Assembly (NCBI RefSeq): GCF_024347355.1
Contig: NZ_AP025466.1
Span: 1,302,001 to 1,366,000 of the forward strand
Direction: 5' to 3'
Length of the DNA stretch: 64,000 bases
DNA from: Vibrio chagasii
GTDB taxonomy: Bacteria; Pseudomonadota; Gammaproteobacteria; Enterobacterales; Vibrionaceae
Part shown: one piece after another, positions 21,030 to 30,758 of the stretch
How the letters are laid out: each line of letters begins with the position of its first letter
Position numbering within the stretch: position 1 is the first letter of the stretch
Program-made: the position numbers and the translations under genes
Notes under the pieces: generated by a model
The model's input: the letters and a program-made list of their open reading frames with translations, nothing else
Told to the model about the DNA's origin: nothing
Database searches by the model: none

Positions 21030-21356
21030 TATTTTTCACCTGCTTTCCCTTCCTTTATTCCAAAGAAAAATAGAGCTGAAAAGAGGGCTCTCTCATTTAG
21101 TAAGCCCACCTCCTCTTCTGCTTAAAACTTAGGCGTTTTAATCAATATCTGTTGAGCCATAACCATCATAGTTCAAACTTATAATGATTTTGATTAGTGC
21201 TCTAAATTAATGTTAAGTAGTTGTTTTTATTGTTATTTCTGTTTGAGTTGTGTTGTTTTGTTAACGGTTTGTTTTAAATAATCATTTGAACCCTAACTAA
21301 ATTTCTGTCATTTTATATTTAACTGAACGTTCAATAAAAAATAAAAGGACTGAGAA
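21030..21356. other. AT-rich bet operon upstream region (~330 bp)
   Basis: No open frame of note. It carries the bet promoter region and the BetI-like operator at 21320-21338. Nothing else was recognised. Confidence 0.6.
21320..21338. promoter_or_regulatory. BetI operator candidate
   Basis: Contains TGAACGTTCA (21324-21333), a perfect dyad in the context TAACTGAACGTTCAATAAA, 23 bases before the betI ATG. This is close to the TTGxACGTTCAATA-type BetI boxes known from proteobacteria. Autorepression of the operon, relieved by choline, is expected. Confidence 0.75.
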
Positions 21357-21959
21357 ATGCCGAAGGTTGGGATGCCTGACATACGTAAACCACAGCTTGT
21401 TCAAGCGACCATGACGGTGATTGATCGAGTCGGTTTGCATGCCGCAAGTATTGCGTTGATCAGCAAAGAAGCGGGAGTCTCTACCGGTATTATCAATCAC
21501 TATTTTGGCGGCAAACATGGCCTGCTTGAAGAAACCATGCGCGAAATTCTTCGCCAACTCTCCAATACCATCACCACCTCATTAAAAGCCCTCCCTGTTG
21601 ATGCTCACCAACAGAGGATCAATGCGATCATCGATGGCAACTTCGAAGGCTATCAAGCCGAGAATAAGGTCGCGAAGGCGTGGTTGGCGTTTTGGTCTTA
21701 CTCCATGCATGACGAACAGTTAAAACGATTACAGCGCGTGAATGAAATACGTTTACTCTCGCATTTACGCCTTGAATTGAAAGGTATTTTGGATCATGAA
21801 CAAGCGGATCTCGTTGCTCACGGGATTGCTTCTCTGATTGATGGTTTATGGCTGAGAGGCACGTTAAACCCTGATGGTATCGATGCTAAGAAAGCCAAAG
21901 CCATCATCAATGATTACCTTGATAAACAACTAACGTTCTACTCGTGTCATACCAAGTAG
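21357..21959 (+). CDS. betI: Choline-responsive TetR repressor BetI
   Basis: Repressor of the betaine operon, 200 residues. The N-terminal TetR helix-turn-helix (~10-55) has the BetI signature [34 protein letters not shown]. The C-terminal ligand domain contains [26 protein letters not shown], typical of BetI. It is the first gene of betI-betB-betA-choX-choW-choV, directly behind a BetI-like operator. ATG 21357 has AAAGGA upstream. Confidence 0.95.
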   Translation: MPKVGMPDIRKPQLVQATMTVIDRVGLHAASIALISKEAGVSTGIINHYFGGKHGLLEETMREILRQLSNTITTSLKALPVDAHQQRINAIIDGNFEGYQAENKVAKAWLAFWSYSMHDEQLKRLQRVNEIRLLSHLRLELKGILDHEQADLVAHGIASLIDGLWLRGTLNPDGIDAKKAKAIINDYLDKQLTFYSCHTK

Positions 21960-22063
21960 ACCACAGTTTAGTCATAGAACAGCACTAGAACGACCAATAC
22001 TTACAACTAACATTCAAACAAGACCAGCAGAGTCTAATAACAACAACTAAGTCAGAATCTCAA

Positions 22064-23524
22064 ATGGAAATGAACTCGTTATACATTGACGGCGCAGCAG
22101 TGAAAGCTACGTCTGGTGAAACCTTTGATAGCATCAACCCTGCAAACGGCGAACCTATTGCCAAGCTGGGGCAAGCCTCTGCAGCGGATATAGATAGCGC
22201 TATCGAATCAGCAAAACGTGGCTTCGCAGTGTGGTCTGCAATGACAGCAGTCGAGCGTAGTCGTATTCTTTTGAAGGCGGTAGAAATACTTAGAGCTCGA
22301 AATGATGACCTTGCAAAACTTGAGGTTGTTGATACGGGTAAGCCACTACAAGAAGCGATTGAAGTGGACGTAGCCTCTGGCGCGGATGTTATTGAATACT
22401 TTGCTGGCCTGGCGCCGACGATGCAAGGTGACCAACAACCGCTTAGCGAATCTCAGTTTTTCTATACACGTCGTGAACCGTTAGGCATTTGTGCGGGCAT
22501 TGGTGCGTGGAACTATCCAATCCAAATTGCGATGTGGAAATCAGCTCCGGCGCTGGCGGCGGGCAACGCGATGATTTTCAAACCGTCTGAAGAAACCCCT
22601 CTCACAGCTCTAAAGCTTGCAGAAATTTTTACCGAAGCTGGCCTTCCTGATGGTGTGTTCAACGTGGTTCAAGGTGACTATCGTGTTGGCCAAATGCTTA
22701 CGGCTCATCCTGACATCGCTAAAGTGTCTTTCACGGGTGAAACCGGTACGGGTAAAGCAGTGATGGCTGACAGCGCTAAAACGCTGAAATCAGTGACGAT
22801 GGAGCTTGGTGGAAAATCACCAATGATCGTGTTTGATGACGCAAAACTGGACGACGCGGTTTCGGCTTCTATGGTGGCAAACTTCTATACTCAAGGCGAA
22901 GTATGCACCAATGGTACTCGTGTTTATGTGCACGAAAATATTTATGACGCATTCATCGAACAACTCAAAACGCGCACAGAGAAATTGATCATTGGTAATC
23001 CAATGGAGATGGAGACTCAGATCGGTGCATTAATTTCTAAAGAGCATCTTTCGAAAGTCCTTGGTGCGATTGAGCTGGCTAAACAGTCTGGCGCAACTTT
23101 GTTGACGGGTGGCTACCAAGTAACGGATAACGGCCTCGAAAACGGCAATTTTGTTATTCCAACCGTGTTTGTCGACTGTGATGACTCTATGCCACATGTC
23201 CAGCAAGAGATCTTTGGCCCTGTGATGTCGGTGATGAAGTTTACCGACGAAGACGATGTGATTCGCCGTGCTAACGACACCAAATATGGTCTGGCTGCAG
23301 GTGTATTCACACAGAACCTTTCTCGCGCACACCGTGTGATTCACCAAATGCAGGCGGGTATTTGTTGGGTAAATACGTGGGGGGATTCACCGGCAGAAAT
23401 GCCTGTTGGGGGCTACAAACTTTCGGGTATTGGTCGTGAAAACGGACCAGAGACTCTACTTCATTATACGCAGACTAAGAGTATTCTTGTCGAACTTGGC
23501 GATTACGCCAGCCCTTATGCCTAA
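22064..23524 (+). CDS. betB: Betaine aldehyde dehydrogenase BetB
   Basis: NAD(P)+-dependent dehydrogenase that oxidises betaine aldehyde to glycine betaine, 486 residues (normal length). Catalytic residues: Asn in GAWNYPIQ, Glu in [10 protein letters not shown] and the nucleophile Cys in [12 protein letters not shown]. The first ATG (22064) is used with a second Met two codons later. It is the second gene of the bet operon; a stable hairpin lies between it and betA. Confidence 0.96.
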   Translation: MEMNSLYIDGAAVKATSGETFDSINPANGEPIAKLGQASAADIDSAIESAKRGFAVWSAMTAVERSRILLKAVEILRARNDDLAKLEVVDTGKPLQEAIEVDVASGADVIEYFAGLAPTMQGDQQPLSESQFFYTRREPLGICAGIGAWNYPIQIAMWKSAPALAAGNAMIFKPSEETPLTALKLAEIFTEAGLPDGVFNVVQGDYRVGQMLTAHPDIAKVSFTGETGTGKAVMADSAKTLKSVTMELGGKSPMIVFDDAKLDDAVSASMVANFYTQGEVCTNGTRVYVHENIYDAFIEQLKTRTEKLIIGNPMEMETQIGALISKEHLSKVLGAIELAKQSGATLLTGGYQVTDNGLENGNFVIPTVFVDCDDSMPHVQQEIFGPVMSVMKFTDEDDVIRRANDTKYGLAAGVFTQNLSRAHRVIHQMQAGICWVNTWGDSPAEMPVGGYKLSGIGRENGPETLLHYTQTKSILVELGDYASPYA

Positions 23525-23544
23525 CGCGTAACACTCGATTTAAC

Positions 23545-23567
23545 GGGCTAGCGTGAAGAGCTAGCCC
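23545..23567 (+). other. Intercistronic hairpin betB-betA
   Basis: Perfect 8-bp stem GGGCTAGC/GCTAGCCC with a 7-base loop, lying between the betB stop and betA start. There is no U-tract, so it is an mRNA stability or processing element rather than a terminator. Confidence 0.65.
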
Positions 23568-23595
23568 AACTGACTCATCTCAGGGAATAGATAAC

Positions 23596-25299
23596 ATGGA
23601 ACAACGCTACGATTATATTATCGTCGGCGCGGGTTCGGCCGGCTGTGTGTTAGCGGATAGGCTAACGGAAAGCGGTGAACATAGCGTTTTATTACTGGAA
23701 GCTGGTGGCACGGATAAGAGCATTTTTATCCAGATGCCAACCGCGCTTTCTTACCCAATGAATACTGAAAAGTACGCTTGGCAATTTGAAACCGAGCAGG
23801 AACCGGGCCTTGATGGACGTGAGCTGCACTGCCCACGTGGCAAGGTGTTAGGTGGTAGCTCGTCAATCAATGGCATGGTTTACGTGCGTGGCCACGCATG
23901 CGACTTCGACCAGTGGGAAGAAGAGGGCGCTGCCGGCTGGAATTACCAAGCGTGTTTGCCTTATTTCCGCCGTGCTGAATCGTGGAATAAAGGCGGTGAC
24001 GAATACCGTGGTGACAATGGTCCTGTCGGCACATGTAACGGTAACGATATGGCGCTTAACCCACTTTACCAAGCCTTCATCGACGCGGGAAAAGACGCCG
24101 GTTACCCAGAAACACAAGACTACAACGGCTACCAGCAAGAAGGCTTTGGCACCATGCATATGACGGTAGATAAGGGTGTTAGAGCCTCAACCTCTAACGC
24201 TTATCTGCGTCGCGCATTGAAGCGCCCCAACCTTACGTTGAAAAAAGGCATCGTGGCACGCAAGTTTCTGATCGAGGCTCAATCGGATCAAATCAAGAAA
24301 GCAGTCGGTGTTGAGTTCGAAAAGTCTGGTCACGTTCAAACCGCGATGGCGAACAAAGAAGTGATCTCTTCTGCGGGCTCTATCGGTTCTGTTCAACTAC
24401 TGCAACTGTCAGGTATAGGCCCGAAAGCGGTACTTGAAAAGGCAGGCGTGGAAGTTAAACACGAGTTGAATGGTGTGGGTGAAAACCTTCAAGACCACCT
24501 AGAAGTGTACTTTCAATACCACTGTAATGCACCTATCACGCTTAACAGTAAGCTTGGTTTAGTGAGTAAAGGAATGATAGGTGCAGAGTGGATTCTTACT
24601 CGCAAAGGCTTAGGTGCAACCAATCACTTTGAATCGTGCGCCTTCATTCGATCTCGTAAAGGATTGAAGTGGCCAAATATTCAATACCACTTCCTACCAG
24701 CGGCAATGCGTTACGACGGCCAAGCCGCTTTTGATGGTCATGGCTTCCAAGTACACGTTGGACCTAACAAGCCAGAAAGCCGCGGCACGGTAGCTATCAC
24801 TTCGGCCGATCCGCATGCTAAGCCAGAGATCATTTTCAACTACATCTCGACCGAGCAAGACCGTCAAGATTGGCGTGATTGTATTCGCCTAACGCGCGAA
24901 ATTTTGTCGCAACCTGCGATGGATATTTACCGTGGCGAAGAGATTCAGCCGGGCTCGGATGTGACCTCCGATGAAGCGATTGACGAGTGGGTTAAGCAGA
25001 ATGTTGAAAGTGCTTATCACCCTTCCTGTGGCTGCAAAATGGGTTCAGATAACGACCCAATGGCGGTGCTTGATGAAGAGTGTCGTGTTCGCGGCGTTGA
25101 TAATCTGCGTGTCGTTGACTCGTCTGTTTTCCCAACCATTCCAAACGGAAACTTAAACGCGCCAACCATCATGGTTGCTGAGCGCGCTTCCGATTTGATT
25201 TTGGGGAAACCAATGCTCAAAGAACAAGACGTGCCAGTGTGGATTGCGCCGGAATGGCAAGAAAAGCAAAGAATCAACAAACCAGTCAGGGAAGCGTAA
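23596..25299 (+). CDS. betA: Choline dehydrogenase BetA
   Basis: FAD-dependent GMC oxidoreductase that oxidises choline to betaine aldehyde at the membrane, 567 residues. N-terminal FAD fold: [17 protein letters not shown] (~6-22) and LLEAGG. GMC signature [19 protein letters not shown] (~80-100). The C-terminal active-site region includes [12 protein letters not shown] and the [19 protein letters not shown] motif. Third gene of the bet operon. Confidence 0.96.
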   Translation: MEQRYDYIIVGAGSAGCVLADRLTESGEHSVLLLEAGGTDKSIFIQMPTALSYPMNTEKYAWQFETEQEPGLDGRELHCPRGKVLGGSSSINGMVYVRGHACDFDQWEEEGAAGWNYQACLPYFRRAESWNKGGDEYRGDNGPVGTCNGNDMALNPLYQAFIDAGKDAGYPETQDYNGYQQEGFGTMHMTVDKGVRASTSNAYLRRALKRPNLTLKKGIVARKFLIEAQSDQIKKAVGVEFEKSGHVQTAMANKEVISSAGSIGSVQLLQLSGIGPKAVLEKAGVEVKHELNGVGENLQDHLEVYFQYHCNAPITLNSKLGLVSKGMIGAEWILTRKGLGATNHFESCAFIRSRKGLKWPNIQYHFLPAAMRYDGQAAFDGHGFQVHVGPNKPESRGTVAITSADPHAKPEIIFNYISTEQDRQDWRDCIRLTREILSQPAMDIYRGEEIQPGSDVTSDEAIDEWVKQNVESAYHPSCGCKMGSDNDPMAVLDEECRVRGVDNLRVVDSSVFPTIPNGNLNAPTIMVAERASDLILGKPMLKEQDVPVWIAPEWQEKQRINKPVREA

Positions 25300-25411
25300 C
25301 ACCCTATGACTAAGTGAAAAACAGCAATAAAAAAAATTAGTTAAAAGTCAGCAAAACTGCCTCTACTGTTTGAGAAGAGGCAGAAAAAAGGAAAGATTAA
25401 AAGGAACCATT

Positions 25412-26383
25412 ATGACGACTCTAAACATGCACAACGTGACCACAAAAACGTTAGCCACATTTGCGATTAGCTCATTTGCATTTGCAGCTAACGCTTCCGT
25501 TGAACCACAACAATGTGAAAACGTCCGTTTTGCCGATGTCGGTTGGACTGACATTACTGCCACCACAGCTGTCACTACTGAGCTTTTAAAAGGCCTAGGT
25601 TACACCACCAAAACCGACCTACTTTCAGTACCTGTAACTTACTCTTCAATGGCTAATGGTGACATCGATGTGTTCCTAGGAAACTGGATGCCGACTATGG
25701 AAGGTGACATTGCTAAATACCGCGAAGCGGGCACTGTGGAAACGGTTCGTGCCAACCTTGAAGGTGCGAAATACACACTAGCGGTACCTAAATACGTGTA
25801 CGACGCGGGGGTTAAAAGCTTCGCAGATCTTGCAAAGCACGCTGACAAGTTCAAAGACCGTATCTACGGCATTGAACCTGGTAATGATGGTAACCGTCTA
25901 ATCCAATCGATGATCGACTCAGACGCATTCGGTCTAAAAGATTTTAGCCTAGTTGAGTCAAGCGAAGCGGGTATGGTATCGCAAGTATCACGCGCAGCAC
26001 GCCGTAGCCAATGGATTGTTTACCTTGGTTGGGCACCGCACCCGATGAACAGTAACGTTGAGATGGAATACCTTTCTGGCGGTGATGACTTCTTTGGTCC
26101 GAATTACGGGGGCGCGAATGTTTACACCAATGTTCGTTCAAACTACCTATCTGAATGCTCAAACGTCGGTCAGCTTCTGCAAAACCTAGAGTTCACATTA
26201 GAGATGGAAAACCAGTTGATGGAAGCGATTTTGAACCAAAATGTGAAGCCAGAGAAAGCGGCTCAGCAATGGTTAAACAGCAATCCACAGGAAGTGGAAG
26301 CTTGGTTAGACAACGTAAAAACTCATAAAGGTGAGTCAGCAACTCAAGCGGTTACTGAATACCTAAAGCAAGTAAAAGCATAG
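25412..26383 (+). CDS. choX: Choline/betaine ABC transporter substrate-binding protein
   Basis: Periplasmic binding protein that delivers choline or betaine to the ChoWV importer, 323 residues. Start ATG 25412, preceded by AAAGGAACC. The signal peptide ends near ANA/SVEPQ. The mature protein begins CENVRFADVGWTDITATTA and has the aromatic ligand-cage region VYLGWAPHPMN, as in ChoX/ProX type IV proteins. It lies in the bet operon, so choline uptake is coregulated with its oxidation. It is separated from choW by a UUCG hairpin. ProX would be an acceptable alternative name. Confidence 0.9.
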   Translation: MTTLNMHNVTTKTLATFAISSFAFAANASVEPQQCENVRFADVGWTDITATTAVTTELLKGLGYTTKTDLLSVPVTYSSMANGDIDVFLGNWMPTMEGDIAKYREAGTVETVRANLEGAKYTLAVPKYVYDAGVKSFADLAKHADKFKDRIYGIEPGNDGNRLIQSMIDSDAFGLKDFSLVESSEAGMVSQVSRAARRSQWIVYLGWAPHPMNSNVEMEYLSGGDDFFGPNYGGANVYTNVRSNYLSECSNVGQLLQNLEFTLEMENQLMEAILNQNVKPEKAAQQWLNSNPQEVEAWLDNVKTHKGESATQAVTEYLKQVKA

Positions 26384-26422
26384 TTCTACCTATCTGTTTA
26401 CCAAAGCTACATAAAGAATAAA

Positions 26423-26440
26423 GGTGGGCTTCGGCCCGCC
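26423..26440 (+). other. UUCG-tetraloop hairpin between choX and choW
   Basis: GGTGGGC-TTCG-GCCCGCC is a 7-bp stem with one G-U pair closed by a C(UUCG)G tetraloop. It lies 40 bases after the choX stop and 20 bases before the choW start, with no U-tract. Such elements protect the upstream mRNA and raise binding protein over membrane components (known from maltose- and histidine-type operons). Confidence 0.72.
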
Positions 26441-26459
26441 AATAATGAAAGGCAATATT

Positions 26460-27302
26460 GTGAATTTTATTACGGAAAACAAAATCCCTGTCGGACAATG
26501 GATGGAAGCTGGTGTTGACTGGTTAACTATCAACGCAGCGGGCTTTTTTGATGCTATTTCTATCTTTTTAGAAACCGTTATTCTGTTTTTAGTCGATGTA
26601 TTTAAATGGATGCCGCCTGCGCTCCCTATCGTGATTACTGCTGCGATCGCTTGGTATTTACACCGTAAATTGTCGTTGGTGATTTTCGTTGTCGCGGCGC
26701 TTCTGACCATTCTCAACCTTGGCTATTGGCAAGAAATGCTGGAAACCTTTGTTCTCGTCTTTGCGGCGACAACGATTTCCGTATTAATTGGCGTACCGGT
26801 TGGCATCATGGCAGCGCACCGCCCTTGGTTATATACCTTACTACGCCCCATTCTTGATTTAATGCAGACGGTACCAACGTTTGTCTACCTTATCCCAACT
26901 TTGGTTCTATTCGGTTTAGGCATCGTTCCTGGCTTAATCTCAACCATAATTTTTGCTATTGCAGCGCCAATACGTCTGACCTACTTGGGTGTGACTAAGG
27001 TGCCAGAAGAGCTGATTGAAGCGGGTAAAGCGTTTGGCGCTAGCCGTATGAAGTTACTCCTCAAAGTGGAATTGCCGGCAGCATTACCAAGCATCATGGC
27101 AGGTGTCACTCAGTGCATCATGTTATCGCTTTCTATGGTCGTGATTGCGGCGCTTGTTGGTGCTGACGGGCTTGGTAAACCAGTGGTTCGAGCCTTGAAC
27201 ACAGTGAACATCTCACAAGGTTTTGAAGCGGGACTTGCGATTGTACTCGTTGCTATCATTCTGGATCGCTTGTGCAAAACACCTAACCAGAAGGAGGCTT
27301 AA
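26460..27302 (+). CDS. choW: Choline/betaine ABC transporter permease
   Basis: Inner-membrane permease of the OpuAB/ProW family, with the BPD_transp_1 domain over ~90-280. I choose GTG 26460 (VNFITENKIPVGQW) because AAAGG lies seven bases upstream. The GTG at 26424 falls inside the UUCG hairpin, and the ATG at 26445 has no ribosome site. Typical EAA-loop sequence: EAGKAFGASRMKLLLKVELPAALPSI. The C-terminal region GLAIVLVAIILDRL is also standard. The stop is two bases before the ATG of choV, so translation is probably coupled. Confidence 0.9.
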   Translation: MNFITENKIPVGQWMEAGVDWLTINAAGFFDAISIFLETVILFLVDVFKWMPPALPIVITAAIAWYLHRKLSLVIFVVAALLTILNLGYWQEMLETFVLVFAATTISVLIGVPVGIMAAHRPWLYTLLRPILDLMQTVPTFVYLIPTLVLFGLGIVPGLISTIIFAIAAPIRLTYLGVTKVPEELIEAGKAFGASRMKLLLKVELPAALPSIMAGVTQCIMLSLSMVVIAALVGADGLGKPVVRALNTVNISQGFEAGLAIVLVAIILDRLCKTPNQKEA

Positions 27303-27304
27303 TC

Positions 27305-28519
27305 ATGCCTATTTCTCAGGAACAAAAGACAGTGGACGCAATTACGATTAAAAACCTCGATGTCGTTTTTGGTGATAAATCGAAGCAAGCGCTTGAGTTG
27401 CTCGACCAAGGCAAAACTCGTCAAGAGATCATTGATGAGACAGGCCAAGTCGTGGGCGTAGACAATGTATCTCTCACGGTTAAAGAGGGCGAAATCTGCG
27501 TGCTGATGGGCTTATCGGGCTCAGGGAAATCTTCGTTACTTCGAGCTGTAAACGGCTTGAATGAGATCAGCCGCGGCTCGCTGGCGATTAAAGATGGCGA
27601 TAAGCAGGTCGATTTAGGTGAACAGTGCGATGAAGCGACACTTCGTCACCTGCGTACCCACCGAGTTTCGATGGTGTTCCAAAAGTTTGCATTGATGCCT
27701 TGGTTAACCGTGTTGGATAACGTGGCGTTTGGCCTTGAAATGCAAGGTGTCGCCAAAGATGTTCGTCGTGCTAAGGCGCGTGAACAGCTTGAAATGGTTG
27801 GCTTAGCGGAATGGGAAACGAAATTCCCGCATGAGCTTTCTGGTGGTATGCAGCAACGTGTCGGTTTGGCACGAGCGTTTGCCATGGACACTGACATTCT
27901 ATTGATGGACGAACCGTTCTCAGCGCTTGACCCATTGATTCGTGCACAGCTTCAAGATGAGTTGATCACACTGCAGAACAAGCTAAACAAAACGATTCTG
28001 TTCGTCAGCCATGACTTAGACGAAGCGCTGAAGATTGGTAACAACATCGCGATCATGGAATCAGGCAAACTGATTCAACACGGTAAACCTGAAGAGATCG
28101 TACTCACACCAAAAACCGAGTACGTGAAGGACTTCGTTGCTCATACTAACCCATTGAATGTACTAAAAGGTCGTTCACTGATGCTACCTTTGGATTCTTT
28201 AAAACAAGAAGATGAAAGCTGGCAGATCTGCGATTCAAAAGACCTATGGGTTGAGCAGAGCGAAGGGGAGCTATCTGTAAAAGGTGAATCGGATTTGGCA
28301 CTTGTCGAGTGGAATGAGTCTGATGATTTAACCGAGATCAGCGGGTCGAGTGTGGTTGTGGTAAGCCCTGAGATTGGCATGCGCGATGCAATTAAGCTCA
28401 AGCAGATCAGTAACCATCCGATCTTGTTGGTTGAAGATAATCAATTGGTCGGAATCTTGGATAACAGTGAGTTTTACAACGCATTGACGGGGAATTTCCA
28501 ACTCAATAATGCTGCTTAG
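27305..28519 (+). CDS. choV: Choline/betaine ABC transporter ATP-binding protein
   Basis: ATPase of the ProV/OpuAA class, 404 residues. The domain has an N-terminal extension typical of this class (VFGDKSKQALELLDQGKTRQEI). Walker A GLSGSGKS is at 69-76, signature LSGGMQQRVGLARA and Walker B ILLMDEPFSALDP follow, and the switch His is in FVSHDLDE. The C-terminal ~120 residues are a degenerate CBS-like regulatory region (PILLVEDNQLVGILDNSEF). Last gene of the bet operon. Confidence 0.93.
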   Translation: MPISQEQKTVDAITIKNLDVVFGDKSKQALELLDQGKTRQEIIDETGQVVGVDNVSLTVKEGEICVLMGLSGSGKSSLLRAVNGLNEISRGSLAIKDGDKQVDLGEQCDEATLRHLRTHRVSMVFQKFALMPWLTVLDNVAFGLEMQGVAKDVRRAKAREQLEMVGLAEWETKFPHELSGGMQQRVGLARAFAMDTDILLMDEPFSALDPLIRAQLQDELITLQNKLNKTILFVSHDLDEALKIGNNIAIMESGKLIQHGKPEEIVLTPKTEYVKDFVAHTNPLNVLKGRSLMLPLDSLKQEDESWQICDSKDLWVEQSEGELSVKGESDLALVEWNESDDLTEISGSSVVVVSPEIGMRDAIKLKQISNHPILLVEDNQLVGILDNSEFYNALTGNFQLNNAA

Positions 28520-28872
28520 TCGTTTGAGTTGAGCACACTCGCTTTTTAATGATAAATAGGTAGTGAAACCTCGCTACCTATCTGACTCTACTCTCTTTTT
28601 ATTTTTCTCTTGTTCGCGACTTTTCTTTGATGGTTCGCCGCTTAAAACCGTAATATCAGTACTCAAAGTACAAAAGTGTTGTCACGCTCAAACTCAGAGG
28701 CATAGAAAAGATTGAGAATAGTATGAACATCAGTACAATGCGGAAAAATTAATGAAGTAATTTATCAATTTACAGTGTAATTCCTGAGCAACTTTAGCTC
28801 TATTAATTGGAGTTTCTAATCGCTCGAGCACTGTGAAAACATTCACCGTATATTAGTACAAAGGTCTGCATC
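28520..28872. other. Intergenic region between choV and the MarR gene (~350 bp)
   Basis: Contains a weak terminator-like hairpin (ATAGGTAG/CTACCTAT, ~28554-28580, followed by a T-rich tract after several bases) for the bet operon. The rest is AT-rich and presumably holds the promoter of the MarR gene. No open frame was seen. Confidence 0.6.
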
Positions 28873-29355
28873 TTGGACAAACATGACGAAATCCTGGTCG
28901 CTATTCGCCAAATTATTCGCGCTATCGATTTACATTCGAAGAAGCTGAGTAAAGAGTATGGTTTGACTGGCCCTCAATTAATCTTAATGAGAGCAATCCA
29001 AGAAATGGGCAACGTGACGATCAAAGAATTGTCTAACCACACCAATGTAAGCCAAGCGACCACCACTACGATCATTGATCGTCTAGAGGTGAATGGCTAT
29101 GTACAACGTATCCGTAGTGTTGCTGACCGTCGTAAAGTACATGCAAACTTGACCGAAAAAGGTCAAGAGCTGCTAAACAATGCGCCACCACCATTGCAAG
29201 ATAGCTTCGTTAACAAATTTCAAAACCTTGAGCCGTGGGAGCAAAGCCTGCTGCTTTCTTCGATGCAACGTGTGTCATCTATGATGAACGCGGAAGACAT
29301 TGATGCCGCTCCAGTTCTTCAGCTTGAAGGTATCGCTAATATCGCGAAAAGCTAG
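28873..29355 (+). CDS. MarR-family regulator, CosR-like
   Basis: 160-residue winged-helix repressor. Core: LTGPQLILMRAIQEMGNVTIKELSNHTNVSQATTTTIIDRLEVNGYVQRIRSVADRRKVHANLTEKG. It starts at a TTG (28873), eight bases after AAAGG; no ATG in frame fits. The sequence reads very close to what I recall of CosR, the Vibrio MarR-type repressor of compatible-solute genes (ectoine synthesis, bet, betaine carriers). Its position directly after the betaine operon supports that role. An alignment with V. parahaemolyticus CosR would settle it. It is not part of the bet transcription unit. Confidence 0.85.
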   Translation: MDKHDEILVAIRQIIRAIDLHSKKLSKEYGLTGPQLILMRAIQEMGNVTIKELSNHTNVSQATTTTIIDRLEVNGYVQRIRSVADRRKVHANLTEKGQELLNNAPPPLQDSFVNKFQNLEPWEQSLLLSSMQRVSSMMNAEDIDAAPVLQLEGIANIAKS

Positions 29356-29761
29356 ACAACACAACCTGAGAACACGAGTTAAATTCAACCCTCGGTACTT
29401 ATGAATCGGTTAGCCTCCACGATGGTGAGCTTCACCTATTTTGTTTTTAACTTCTCAGAAAAATTGAGTCTTGTACTTTCCTCCTCGTTAGCCAGGTTTC
29501 CTGGCTATTTAAAGCTTACTGATTTTTAAACATGCATCTTTATCTGATGATCAGCTACGTCACAAAACCTTCTGTAAGCCACAAAACTTTTTTCAATATA
29601 AGCGCGTTCTATCAACTAAAAACAGCCTGCTTAAATTGCTTATTTGGTGCCTTAAATTGGCTAAAAATGGGTGTTTTAAGTTGCTGTTTTTGTTGGTTTT
29701 TAATTTGATGTTTTCTGAAGATCCCAGTGGTAGTCTTAGCTTACTTTCTTTAGGGGGCTAA
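29356..29761. other. Intergenic region upstream of qnr (~400 bp)
   Basis: Holds a hairpin TAGCCAGG/CCTGGCTA (29489-29507) followed by TTTAAAG, a plausible weak terminator for the MarR gene. The remainder up to the qnr start shows no open frame and no LexA-type CTG-N10-CAG box that I could find. Confidence 0.55.
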
Positions 29762-30418
29762 ATGGACACTAATAACAGTACTTACCATCACCACAATTTC
29801 GCTCAACAAGATCTGTCTGATATGACTTTCACAGCATGTACCTTCATTCGCTGTGACTTTAGGCGTTGTAACCTACGTGACACGACCTTTATCAATTGTA
29901 AGTTCATTGAGCAAGGTTATATCGAAGGGTGCCACTTTGGTATCGCAGATTTGCGTGATGCAAGTTTTCAGAACTGCCATCTCGCCATGGCGAATTTTAG
30001 TAACGCCAATTGCTATGGGATTGAGCTACGTGAATGTGACTTGAAAGGGGCTAACTTTACGAGAACAAACTTTGCCAACCAGGTGAGTAATCGTATGTAC
30101 TTTTGCTCAGCGTATATCACAGGCTGTAACTTGTCGTATGCTAACTTTGAACAGGCTTGTTTAGAAAAATGTGAACTGTTTGAGAACCGTTGGATAGGAA
30201 CTTACCTTGCAGGAGCTTCATTAAAGGAGTCGGATCTGAGCCGAGGCGTATTCTCTGAAGATGTATGGGGACAGTTCAGTATGCAGGGAGCAAACTTGTG
30301 CCACGCTGAATTGGAGGGGTTAGATCCTCGTAAGGTCGACACATCGGGCATTAAAATTGTCGCTTGGCAACAAGAGCAACTGCTTGAAACTATGGGTATT
30401 GTGGTGATGCCTGATTAA
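29762..30418 (+). CDS. qnr: Qnr pentapeptide-repeat quinolone-resistance protein (QnrS/QnrVS type)
   Basis: 218-residue right-handed beta-helix protein that mimics DNA and protects gyrase and topoisomerase IV from quinolones. It consists of tandem A(D/N)LXX pentapeptide repeats in two blocks broken by a single Gly and loops, with the near-invariant Qnr segments NFSNANCYGIELRECDLKGAN and GASLKESDLSRGVFSEDVWG, ending IVVMPD. Length equals QnrS (218), and most visible segments match QnrS1 as I recall it. It is chromosomal with no mobile-element flanks, as expected for the Vibrio reservoir of qnr genes. ATG 29762 has AGGGGG four bases upstream. Whether it confers resistance depends on expression. 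Confidence 0.93.
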   Translation: MDTNNSTYHHHNFAQQDLSDMTFTACTFIRCDFRRCNLRDTTFINCKFIEQGYIEGCHFGIADLRDASFQNCHLAMANFSNANCYGIELRECDLKGANFTRTNFANQVSNRMYFCSAYITGCNLSYANFEQACLEKCELFENRWIGTYLAGASLKESDLSRGVFSEDVWGQFSMQGANLCHAELEGLDPRKVDTSGIKIVAWQQEQLLETMGIVVMPD

Positions 30419-30758
30419 TAGGGTTAGCGAAATCTTTGATAAACCGAGAAAAGACGGTTGTTTTGCTTCTAACCACTCTGGCTGCACATGGTTTATACCT
30501 GCTTTATCTATGAAACTTATCTTGTGAGAGTTTTAGGTAAGATGTTGATTTTAATAGTCAAAGCAAGATTAAAATAAGGCACTTTCCTAGCAGGAAAGTG
30601 CCTTGCTCTTATCGGTTGAGTGCTTTACGTACTCACAATCTCTTCACCGACTTTGGCCCAGTTCGAACTAACCTCTAAGCTAAATCACGCCCTAATCTTT
30701 GATAGGCACCCACGTTCTTCTGAAGCTTGAAGCCTTGCTAAGTGTGGCGTAGTCAAAG
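30419..30758. other. Intergenic region between qnr and the Ntn hydrolase (~340 bp)
   Basis: Convergent gene ends. Apart from the strong hairpin at 30576-30604 nothing was recognised. Confidence 0.6.
30576..30604. terminator. Hairpin terminator between convergent qnr and Ntn-hydrolase genes
   Basis: Perfect 12-bp stem AAGGCACTTTCC/GGAAAGTGCCTT with a 5-base loop. On the minus strand it is followed by TTATTTT, on the plus strand by a weaker tract, so it mainly ends the hydrolase mRNA. Confidence 0.78.

Noticed and set aside
26424..26459. Upstream GTG start for choW
   Set aside because: The GTG lies in the UUCG hairpin stem and has no ribosome site; GTG 26460 with AAAGG seven bases upstream fits better.
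29640..29761. LexA/SOS box upstream of qnr, as in qnrB
   Set aside because: No CTG-N10-CAG-like dyad could be found in the upstream region.
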